Source of the DNA: an uncultured Bacteroidales bacterium
GTDB taxonomy: Bacteria; Bacteroidota; Bacteroidia; Bacteroidales; UBA932
Length of the DNA: 64,000 bases
Assembly: GCA_944325435.1 (NCBI GenBank)
Contig: CALVAC010000002.1
Coordinates: 124,001 to 188,000 of the forward strand
Reading direction: 5' to 3'
In this document: one piece after another, positions 37,318-44,530 of the stretch
How positions within the stretch are numbered: the stretch's first letter is position 1
Layout: every line of letters begins with the position of its first letter
Made by a program: the position numbers and the translations under genes
The notes under the pieces: generated by a model
Seen by the model: only the letters and a program-made list of their open reading frames with translations
The model's database searches: none
Told to the model about the DNA's origin: nothing

Positions 37318-39534
37318 ATGAAATATACACCGTATATAACCATTCTGGCCGTGTTGCTGGCGACAGCATGCGCCAAGGAAGAAATAATTGGGGAGCAGCA
37401 GCCGGTGCTGCCGGAAAATGCTGTCCGCTTCTCCGGATTGCTGGGACAGGAGGGGCAGGCGGATGCCGCCCCCGGTACCCGTACCTCATACGAGGATGCC
37501 GGCAATTCCATCAAGGTGCTGTGGACTGACACTGACGAGATAGGTGTCTTCTGCGAAGCCGGGGAAGTGCTGGCAGCATCAAATTATGGATATCGTAACG
37601 CGGTTGCAGGGGCTACCGCCTCTTTCTCTGCCATAGATGCGGATAAGGTGATTACATGGAACAATGGGGAGACGCACGATTTCTATGCATACTACCCGTA
37701 TTCAGGGGGGGACATTTCTCCTGAGACTGTCCCTGTGACCTTGCCTGCGGAGCAGTCTTCCGATGCGGCCGATCCTGATGCCGGATTTGCCGCCCTGGAT
37801 TTTATGTATGCAGTTTCGGAAGGCGTCACCAGTGCTTCCGATGGCAGGTTGGATGAGCCGGTTTCCCTGAAGTTCTCCCATCTTTTTGCAGTGGTGGATG
37901 TGAAGATTACGGCATCCCTGACTGCAGTGGTGGATGAGCTTGTATTCAGTTGTTCGGATGAGACTGCGGCATTGTCTGTCGGGGATGGTTCTTCGGTCAA
38001 TATCAGGACAGGAGCCATCTCTGTCCAGAACCCTTCCAATGCCGTTACCCTTACAGGCAGCCGTAATGTGATGCCGGGCAGTGCGGTTTCTTTCCGTTTC
38101 CTTGTCAATCCCGGACATGCGGACAAGGAGTTCAGGATAACTGCGAAAATCAACGGCAAGGACTATCCTGTGGCGACAAAGACCGCGCCTTCTGCAGGAC
38201 TTGAGGCCGGCAAGGTGTACCATGTCACTCCTGAGCAGCTGACCATCGCTCCTGAGGATGCCCTCACGGTGAACCTGAGTGCAAACGGGACTGCGAACAC
38301 CTATATCGTCTCTTACCCTGCGACTACATACACCTTCGATGCCACTGTAAAGGGCAACGGCGTGGAACGGTCGTTCACATGGTCGGAGTCGGATGGTACG
38401 GAGATAACCCGGGGCTACACTTCTGCAGACCTTGAAATAGCCCCTGCTTCCGTAAGGCTCGTGTGGTACAACACCCCTAAGACTGCAGATGGTTATGTGA
38501 ACGTGAGTCCTGTGACCCTTGAAAGTGTCTCCTACAATCCGGAGACAGGCATGGCCAGCTTCACGACACCTGCCGGATTCGTGGTCGGAAATGTCCTGCT
38601 CGCCGCGTATGATGCCGAGGGCACTGTACTCTGGAGCTGGAACATTTGGGCAGCAGGCGAAGATTATGATGCAGATGCTGCGGCCAGACAGGCGGGCACT
38701 TATGTTATGATGGACCGCAACCTCGGTGCGGCAGCAGGCCCTGAAGTGAAGGATGCTTCTGCAGATCAGGCGGTACTCGCCGTAGGCAACTATTACCAGT
38801 GGGGCCGCAAGGATCCGTTCCCTGCCATGGCAGAATACGGCAAAGATGGAGGGGTCATTTCAAGCGGATATGGCAGTACTGCCAGTTGGGGACTGCCTAC
38901 TCATACTCCTGTTGAGGAGTATCAGCAGCCTGCAGAAAACCAGACTCTTGAGTTTACTGATCTGATTTTCGGGACAAGTGCTGATAACAATTGCCGTGCA
39001 ATGCTGCACACTATAGGCGATGGATATACTTTAGATCAGGCTCTTGCTGAATCTGTCAAGTATCCGTACCGTTGGATGGCCAAGGATCAGTGCAATGTAA
39101 CGGATAATAACCACAACTGGACGAGTTGCTATTCCGGACTTGCAGGAGAGAACAATGTCTCATGGCGCTATTTCTGGGGTTGTCCGGTGATTGACCCTCA
39201 GTTTGATACACCGGAAGCGGATAATCTGAAGACAATCTACGACCCATGTCCTCCTGGCTGGAAAGTGATGCCTGCCGGGGCATATCAACAGGCTATGTCA
39301 GATAAGATTGATACTCAATACGGGGTGTACAGTCCGACTGAAGATATATATTTCCCTTATGTGGCTCAGCGCAGAGCTTCTTATGGTGGCAGTATGATCT
39401 ATCATGCTGAACAAGGGGTCGTTCAGACAGCCAATGTAAGCCAGCAGAGCCAGTATGGAGGACTTGGAGCTAGTGTTACTGCTGGTGCTGTATACATTGG
39501 TGCAGGATACAATGTCCGCTGCGTGAAAGAATAG
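37318..39534 (+). CDS. Array member 7: fimbrillin-like/FISUMP lipoprotein, no hydrolase or tail
   Basis: The 738-residue lipoprotein has the same 23 N-terminal residues as member 2 (Cys18, AKEEI). The fimbrillin-like part has GTRTSYEDAGNSIKVLWTDT and DEIGVF. Its middle module (SESDGTEITRGYTSADLEIA) and FISUMP domain (MMDRNLGAAAGPEV, YYQWGRKDPFPA, YDPCPPGWKVMP) belong to the member 1/5 subtype. It ends at YNVRCVKE, exactly where members 1 and 5 continue into the SGNH domain. It therefore lacks both the hydrolase and the PGG tail that all its siblings keep in some form. It may be a truncated former hydrolase-bearing copy. Confidence 0.85.
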   Translation: MKYTPYITILAVLLATACAKEEIIGEQQPVLPENAVRFSGLLGQEGQADAAPGTRTSYEDAGNSIKVLWTDTDEIGVFCEAGEVLAASNYGYRNAVAGATASFSAIDADKVITWNNGETHDFYAYYPYSGGDISPETVPVTLPAEQSSDAADPDAGFAALDFMYAVSEGVTSASDGRLDEPVSLKFSHLFAVVDVKITASLTAVVDELVFSCSDETAALSVGDGSSVNIRTGAISVQNPSNAVTLTGSRNVMPGSAVSFRFLVNPGHADKEFRITAKINGKDYPVATKTAPSAGLEAGKVYHVTPEQLTIAPEDALTVNLSANGTANTYIVSYPATTYTFDATVKGNGVERSFTWSESDGTEITRGYTSADLEIAPASVRLVWYNTPKTADGYVNVSPVTLESVSYNPETGMASFTTPAGFVVGNVLLAAYDAEGTVLWSWNIWAAGEDYDADAAARQAGTYVMMDRNLGAAAGPEVKDASADQAVLAVGNYYQWGRKDPFPAMAEYGKDGGVISSGYGSTASWGLPTHTPVEEYQQPAENQTLEFTDLIFGTSADNNCRAMLHTIGDGYTLDQALAESVKYPYRWMAKDQCNVTDNNHNWTSCYSGLAGENNVSWRYFWGCPVIDPQFDTPEADNLKTIYDPCPPGWKVMPAGAYQQAMSDKIDTQYGVYSPTEDIYFPYVAQRRASYGGSMIYHAEQGVVQTANVSQQSQYGGLGASVTAGAVYIGAGYNVRCVKE

Positions 39535-39543
39535 ACAGTTTGT

Positions 39544-39551
39544 TATATTTG
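39544..39551 (+). promoter_or_regulatory. Probable -7 element for the oxidoreductase gene
   Basis: TATATTTG matches TAnnTTTG and sits 20 bases before the ATG at 39572. No TTTG at the ideal upstream spacing was found. Confidence 0.45.
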
Positions 39552-39571
39552 TAGAAATAATTTTTATCATA

Positions 39572-40873
39572 ATGGACAAAAGCAGAAGAAGTTTTCTGAA
39601 AAAGGCCGGCGCAGGCGTGGCTCTTTTCACGATATTGCCGAGAAATGTCCTCGGTGCGATGAACGGCGACAAACGCTATGTAGCCCCGAGTGACCAGCTG
39701 ACGAAAGGCATAATCGGTGTCGGAGGGATAGGCAAGTCCGGCTATCATTTCACCAGCGATGAGCGGTGCCGGCTTGTGGCGGTCTGCGATGCGGATTCGG
39801 ATCACCTCAAGGGTGCAGTTGAACTCGGCAAGAAAAAGTTCGGCCAGACCTTACAGGCCTATAAAGATTACCGTGACCTTATACACGACCCCAATGTGGA
39901 TATAGTGCACATTGCCACCCCTCCGCACTGGCATGGCCTGATGGCGGTGGAGGCTGCAAACGCAGGGAAGGATATCTTCTGCGAGAAGCCGATGACAAGG
40001 ACCATAGGCGAGGGAAAGCTGGTCAAGGAAGCCATAAGGAGAAACGGGCGAATCTTCCGTCTGAACACCTGGTTCCGGTTCACCGACACTTTCTATGGCC
40101 TTGCCACTACGGTAGAGCCGCTGAAGAAACTCGTGGACAGCGGACTGCTCGGCTGGCCTCTGACTGTCCGTATTTCAGGGGCCACGGGATTCACGTGGAA
40201 GTTCTTCTGGACAGGTCATGAGAATCTTGTCCCTCAGGCAGTGCCTGCAGCTCTCGACTACGACATGTGGCTTGGCCCGGCACCGTACAAGCCGTACAAC
40301 CCGCACCGCGTACACCAGACCTTCAGGGGCTACTGGGACTATGATGGCGGCGGGCTTGCGGACATGGGGCAGCATTATATCGACCCTGTGCAGTATTTCC
40401 TCGGCAAGGATGACACCTTCCCTGTCAAGGTGGAGGTGGATGCCCCTCAGCAGCATCCTGATGCAGTCGGGATTTGGCGCAGCATCACCTATACGTATGA
40501 TGATGGCTGCAAGATCATTCTCGAGGGCGAAGGCTTTGAAAGCAAGGGCAAGGTTCCTTATATCGAAGGTCCTAAGGGCAAGGTCTACAAAGGATTCGAG
40601 TGCACCATCCCTAATGTGATGGATCTGATTGCCGAGATGCCTGATCCTGTTCCTCAGAACACGGATTTCATCGACTGTGTGCGCACCCGCAAGCATTTTG
40701 CCCTCAACGAAGACAACGGCTATCACAGTTCCACTATCGTGAATATGGGAGTCTGTGCGCTGAGGCTCGGAAGGACCTTGAATTTCGACCCTGTCAGCCA
40801 GTTCTTCGTGGGAGATGATGAGGCAAACCGTCTGATTGACCAGCCTATGCGCGGAACATGGGGACTGATATAG
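39572..40873 (+). CDS. Gfo/Idh/MocA family oxidoreductase with twin-arginine signal
   Basis: This NAD(P)-dependent dehydrogenase is of the type that oxidises sugars or sugar derivatives. The N-terminus has a twin-arginine motif (RRSFLKKAG, residues 5-13) and a hydrophobic stretch, so export to the periplasm folded with cofactor is likely. The Rossmann fold is seen in GIIGVGGIGKSGYH, then VAVCDADSDH, and the family signature CEKPMTR. The 433-residue length is typical of exported Bacteroidota members. It is followed 22 bases later by a DUF1080 protein, a common pairing in keto-sugar metabolism. Confidence 0.93.
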   Translation: MDKSRRSFLKKAGAGVALFTILPRNVLGAMNGDKRYVAPSDQLTKGIIGVGGIGKSGYHFTSDERCRLVAVCDADSDHLKGAVELGKKKFGQTLQAYKDYRDLIHDPNVDIVHIATPPHWHGLMAVEAANAGKDIFCEKPMTRTIGEGKLVKEAIRRNGRIFRLNTWFRFTDTFYGLATTVEPLKKLVDSGLLGWPLTVRISGATGFTWKFFWTGHENLVPQAVPAALDYDMWLGPAPYKPYNPHRVHQTFRGYWDYDGGGLADMGQHYIDPVQYFLGKDDTFPVKVEVDAPQQHPDAVGIWRSITYTYDDGCKIILEGEGFESKGKVPYIEGPKGKVYKGFECTIPNVMDLIAEMPDPVPQNTDFIDCVRTRKHFALNEDNGYHSSTIVNMGVCALRLGRTLNFDPVSQFFVGDDEANRLIDQPMRGTWGLI

Positions 40874-40895
40874 AAATGAATAAAAATTATATGCG

Positions 40896-43736
40896 ATGAA
40901 AAAGAAACTGTTTGTAATATTCTCCGTATTGCTTCCTTTCATCCTGATCTCTGCGGTTTCCGCAGATGCCCAGGATGCCCGGCAGCGCAGCACGACTACC
41001 ATAGTGCAGGATGCCCTCGCCCTGCTGCCTGCTCAGACTGCGGAGGATATGAAAGCTCCGGTCCAGGACCTGACTTTCTATGCGCCGGAGACAATCGAGA
41101 TACTTTGCGGTATGCTCGTGCCGGCCGGTCAGGGACAGAACAGCAAGATTGAGTATGCCCTCAACGGCGTGGTCAATTTCGTGGGTACGGAAGACATGGC
41201 TTCCTACCGCAAGGATGTCTGCGATGGGATTGTATCTGCAATAGGGAAGTGTACAGACTCTGCCAACAGGTCTTTTCTGCTTTCCCGTCTGGCTCTCATA
41301 GCCGGTGCCGACCTGATTCCTTTTTTTGTGGAATATGCAGGAAATCCTGACTGTGCATCCATCGCCATCGGTGCCCTGATAAACATCGATGGCAGTGAGG
41401 AGGCTCTTATGGAACTGGTGTCAGAAGGCAAGATCTCAAGGCCGCTGCTTGCATACGCGGCAGCTGAAAAAGGTCTGCAGGAGGCTGAACCGTACCTGCT
41501 CTCATGGGTAGAGGAGCTCGGAGGGGATGCGGATATGGATTCGGATGCCACAAGCGCGGAAGATACACCGGATCTCGCTGCATACTCCCACGCCCTTGCC
41601 TTGTGCGGCTCGGAGGCTTCTATGAAGATTGTGGAGAAAATATCCGTATCAGACTATATGATTCTTCTTGAGCGGCTTGCTGTCTCAAATCCGCAGAAGG
41701 CCGTTTCTGGGGCGAAAAAATATCTGAAGAAAGGGGACAGCAATGTGCGTTGCGCCGCACTTGCCGTGATGGTGATGGCTCAGGGAGCTGATGTGAAGCC
41801 GCTTCTGGTTTCCGCTTTGAAAGATGGGGACAGGGAATACCGTATGACGGCTCTTGACTATGCAGCATCATACATAGAGGATGCCGGTCTTTGCTCGAAG
41901 ATTGCGGCCATGTTCCCGAAACTGGATGTCGGTGCGCAGACTGATGTCCTGAACTGGATCGGGGCCAATACCGTGACAGCCCTGTCCGATGTGGTGCTGG
42001 CAAGTATTCCTGCCGTTGATGCTGAATCTGCCGTTTCCGGTTCTCCAATTCAGGAGCAGCTTGCGGTAGCGGCCATTTCTTCAGCCGGAAAACTCGGCGG
42101 AGCGCAGGCGGCTGATGCCCTTGTAGCCCAGTTGGGAGGTCCCGAGACATGCGCTAAGGCCGCATATAAGGCACTCCTTTCTTTCAACGGTGATATCGAA
42201 CCTCAGATTTCCGGGGCGTTGGAGACTGGCGGCCGGGCTGCCGGTTATGCAATGAAGATTGCTTCTGCACGCCGTATGACAGAACTTTCGGCTGAGATAT
42301 TGGCCTTGGCGGGTTCCGATGACAGTGCTGTCAGGGAAGCCGCTCTCAAGGCACTGCCTGGAGTAGTTGGTCCTGCGGATGCAGAGGCTGTCGATGCCCT
42401 TCTTGTCCAGGCTGCACCGGCAGAGGTCGGCCTGCTCCAGAAAGCTCTCTGCTATGCAATCAGCAGTATGCCTGCGGATGAGGGATACAGTGTTGTGAAG
42501 GGATTCGCCGGAAAGGCAGGAGACATCACTCTCTATTATCCTGTCATAGCCTTCACAGGCACACAGGATGCCATCTCTATGCTCGACAAGGAATATTCTG
42601 TCAATCCGGGCCCTGCTTTCGAGGCTCTGCTGACAGTGTCCAATCCTGCTGTAGCGGATGTGCTGTTCCGCATAGCCGGTGAGGATGCTTCAAGGAAGGA
42701 TGCTGCCCTGTCACGGTATGTCGACCTGCTTTCCGATATGCAGAAAGATGCCCTCTATAAGGTGGAGAAGCTCGATGCCGCACTTGCTCTGATGCCGTCT
42801 GCCGATGTGCAGAGGAAAGCCATCTACATGCTGGCAGGAATTCCTCTGCGTCCTTCTTTCAGTCTGGTGGCAGGATATCTCGACAATCAACAGACAGCAT
42901 ACGCCGCCGCATACGCTGTCAAGACGATAGCGGCGAAGACAGAGGATGAACTTGACTATTATGCTCTGACTTCAGCCCTTGACAAGGCAAAGGCGGTCTA
43001 TGCAAAAGGCAGCAGCGCGGATGATGGGTATGCAGTGGATGAAATCAATATGATTCTGTCAGGTCTCCAGCCTCCTGCCGAGAAGTTCGTCCTCCCTGAG
43101 GATGAGGCTGCGGCCGGATATGAGGTCCTGTTTGACGGTACCGACATGTCCGCATGGACAGGAAACCTGAGAAACTATTCTCTGGTCAACGGCACTATCT
43201 ATGTCACTGCAAATTACGGTAACGGAGGGAATCTCTATACAAAGAAAGAGTACGGTGACTTTATTTTCCGTTTCGAGTTCTGCTTCGAGAAGCCAGGCGT
43301 GAACAACGGAGTCGGTATCAGGACACCGCAGGATGTTGATGCTGCATATTACGGAATGTGCGAGTGCCAGATTCTCGACCATGATGATCCTATCTACAAG
43401 GGCCTTGCCGAATATCAGGTCCATGGCTCAGCCTACGGTATCATTCCTGCGAAGCGTATTGTACACAAGCCTCTCGGGACTTGGAACCAGGAGGAGATCA
43501 AGGTGGTGGGAGACCGTATCACCGTGACCCTGAATGGTGAAGTTATCCTTGACGGCAATCTGCGCGAGGCCTGCAAGGGACACAATGTCGCTCCGGATGG
43601 AAGCAGCACCAACCCTTACACCATCGACCACAGGAACCATCCTGGAATGTTCAACAAGAGCGGACATATCAGTTTCTGCGGCCACGGGGCAGGCATCCGT
43701 TTCCGCAACATCCGTGTCCTCGACCTCTCGAAATAG
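40896..43736 (+). CDS. HEAT-like repeat protein fused to DUF1080 (3-keto-disaccharide hydrolase-like) domain
   Basis: The 946-residue exported protein has a signal peptide (ISAVSADAQ). Residues about 30-720 form an alpha-helical array of HEAT-like repeats (e.g. NVRCAALAVMVMAQGADVKP, AAISSAGKLGGAQAADAL). Residues about 740-946 form a DUF1080 domain: YEVLFDGTDMSAWTG, CECQILDHDDP, GTWNQEEIKVVGDRITVTLN, GHISFCGHGAGIRFRNIRV. DUF1080 proteins are concanavalin-like and include 3-keto-disaccharide hydrolases. With the preceding oxidoreductase this suggests oxidation of a sugar followed by cleavage of the keto-glycoside in the periplasm. The HEAT part probably scaffolds or binds. Confidence 0.88.
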   Translation: MKKKLFVIFSVLLPFILISAVSADAQDARQRSTTTIVQDALALLPAQTAEDMKAPVQDLTFYAPETIEILCGMLVPAGQGQNSKIEYALNGVVNFVGTEDMASYRKDVCDGIVSAIGKCTDSANRSFLLSRLALIAGADLIPFFVEYAGNPDCASIAIGALINIDGSEEALMELVSEGKISRPLLAYAAAEKGLQEAEPYLLSWVEELGGDADMDSDATSAEDTPDLAAYSHALALCGSEASMKIVEKISVSDYMILLERLAVSNPQKAVSGAKKYLKKGDSNVRCAALAVMVMAQGADVKPLLVSALKDGDREYRMTALDYAASYIEDAGLCSKIAAMFPKLDVGAQTDVLNWIGANTVTALSDVVLASIPAVDAESAVSGSPIQEQLAVAAISSAGKLGGAQAADALVAQLGGPETCAKAAYKALLSFNGDIEPQISGALETGGRAAGYAMKIASARRMTELSAEILALAGSDDSAVREAALKALPGVVGPADAEAVDALLVQAAPAEVGLLQKALCYAISSMPADEGYSVVKGFAGKAGDITLYYPVIAFTGTQDAISMLDKEYSVNPGPAFEALLTVSNPAVADVLFRIAGEDASRKDAALSRYVDLLSDMQKDALYKVEKLDAALALMPSADVQRKAIYMLAGIPLRPSFSLVAGYLDNQQTAYAAAYAVKTIAAKTEDELDYYALTSALDKAKAVYAKGSSADDGYAVDEINMILSGLQPPAEKFVLPEDEAAAGYEVLFDGTDMSAWTGNLRNYSLVNGTIYVTANYGNGGNLYTKKEYGDFIFRFEFCFEKPGVNNGVGIRTPQDVDAAYYGMCECQILDHDDPIYKGLAEYQVHGSAYGIIPAKRIVHKPLGTWNQEEIKVVGDRITVTLNGEVILDGNLREACKGHNVAPDGSSTNPYTIDHRNHPGMFNKSGHISFCGHGAGIRFRNIRVLDLSK

Positions 43737-43805
43737 CATTTCTGGTACTGTTGATGGGAACCGAAAAGTCGTAATGGCTCCACCCATTGATAATGGCGTA
43801 CGTGA

Positions 43806-43841
43806 AATGAGACCGGTTCAGACTTTTGAGCCGGTCTCATT
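43806..43841 (+). terminator. Rho-independent terminator after the DUF1080 gene
   Basis: AATGAGACCGG continues into a 15-base stem (43806-43820 with 43827-43841, one G-U) closed by a six-base loop and followed by an AT-rich run. Confidence 0.8.
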
Positions 43842-43949
43842 ATTATATGGAAAGTCCACTTGTCAGGAAACAAAGTTTTTCCGGATATGTTGTCCGTTAT
43901 GTGTAAAATGGGATAAAGGTCCGGCTTGGGTTAGAAAGGACGCGGAATA

Positions 43950-43980
43950 TTTGATAATTCAGATTTATCATATAAATTTG
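43950..43980 (+). promoter_or_regulatory. Promoter of the ferredoxin gene
   Basis: TTTG (43950-43953), 19 bases, then TAAATTTG (43973-43980) match the Bacteroidota consensus exactly. The ATG is 44 bases downstream. Confidence 0.8.
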
Positions 43981-44024
43981 TCGGTCGTTTCGTTTGACAC
44001 ACTAACAAATTAAAAGAATAGATT

Positions 44025-44195
44025 ATGGCTTACAAAATTTCAGAGGACTGCGTAGCTTGCGGTACCTGCATCAACGAGTGCCCACAGGGTGCTATTTCAG
44101 AGGGAGATATCTATAAGATCGACCCATCCCTTTGCGTGGACTGCGGCACATGTGCCGATGTCTGCCCTATGGGAGCCATCGCGCCTGAAGCATAA
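44025..44195 (+). CDS. 2[4Fe-4S] ferredoxin
   Basis: This 56-residue electron carrier was found by translating the minus-gap between the DUF1080 and M16 genes. It starts MAYKISEDCVACGTC and has two cluster motifs, CVACGTCINECP and CVDCGTCADVCP, ending MGAIAPEA. The size and spacing are those of clostridial-type ferredoxins. It has its own consensus promoter and terminator, so it is a single-gene unit. The natural electron donor is pyruvate:ferredoxin oxidoreductase, which is encoded about 6 kb downstream on the other strand. Confidence 0.96.
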   Translation: MAYKISEDCVACGTCINECPQGAISEGDIYKIDPSLCVDCGTCADVCPMGAIAPEA

Positions 44196-44242
44196 TTTCA
44201 GGATGTATTATAGCGGAGCCTTGTCTCCGGCACAAACGGCAG

Positions 44243-44273
44243 AAGGGACCGGCGTTATGCCAGGTCCCTTTTC
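44243..44273 (+). terminator. Rho-independent terminator after ferredoxin
   Basis: AAGGGACC and GGTCCCTT pair perfectly (44243-44250 with 44263-44270), with GGC/GCC extending the stem inside, followed by TT. Confidence 0.85.
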
Positions 44274-44410
44274 CGTTTCGTCTGTGTTGTCAGGTGTGGT
44301 TCTTCTGTTGCTTATAAACAATTGACTTTGTTTTTAATTAGCTTTCATCGAACTCACATTGATTACTTTTCCTGTCCGGTTATATAATGGGGTATTTTTG
44401 CGGATAATCA
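44274..44410. other. Gap between convergent genes, no coding sequence seen
   Basis: Between the ferredoxin terminator and the M16 terminator I see no gene. A plus-strand TATTTTTG at 44393-44400 matches the -7 consensus but has no upstream partner and leads directly into the convergent terminator. The whole stretch without a gene is 44196-44530. Confidence 0.6.
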
Positions 44411-44450
44411 TAAAAAAGAAGAGTGATTCCATTGAACGAATCACTCTTCT
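44411..44450 (-). terminator. Rho-independent terminator of the M16 protease gene
   Basis: A perfect 13-base stem (44417-44429 with 44438-44450; AGAAGAGTGATTC) with an eight-base loop is followed on the minus strand by TTTTTT. It lies about 80 bases past the stop of the M16 gene. Confidence 0.88.
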
Positions 44451-44530
44451 AAATCGTGGACGAAAAAAGTTAAAATAAATTTGGTTTTAACTTAGAATTC
44501 ACCCTCCTCACGGTATGGCAGGGAATGCGG

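Larger units (their letters stand above)
22014..39534 (+). repeat. Tandem array of seven fimbrillin-like/FISUMP lipoprotein paralogues
   Basis: Seven genes in the same direction share order and module structure: lipoprotein signal, fimbrillin-like region, a middle module with KGNG and ILWSWN, and a FISUMP domain with YQWGRKDPFP and DPCPPGWKVM. Two subtypes alternate. Members 1, 5 and 7 share a middle module (TESDGTEITR or close variant) and members 2, 3, 4 and 6 share another (VLWY..., LESDG-Y(I/V)YF-TPETF). Members 1 and 5 add an SGNH hydrolase. Short gaps and no internal terminators suggest one or few transcripts. Confidence 0.85.

Noticed and set aside
22014..39534. A diversity-generating retroelement or CRISPR-like array to explain the repeats.
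   Set aside because: No reverse transcriptase, template repeat, cas gene or regular direct repeats with spacers are present; the repeats are parts of coding sequence.
44393..44450. A small RNA from TATTTTTG at 44393 ending in the hairpin at 44417-44450.
   Set aside because: There is no -33 partner, the product would be about 45 bases, and the hairpin has its T-run on the minus strand, so it is better explained as the M16 terminator.
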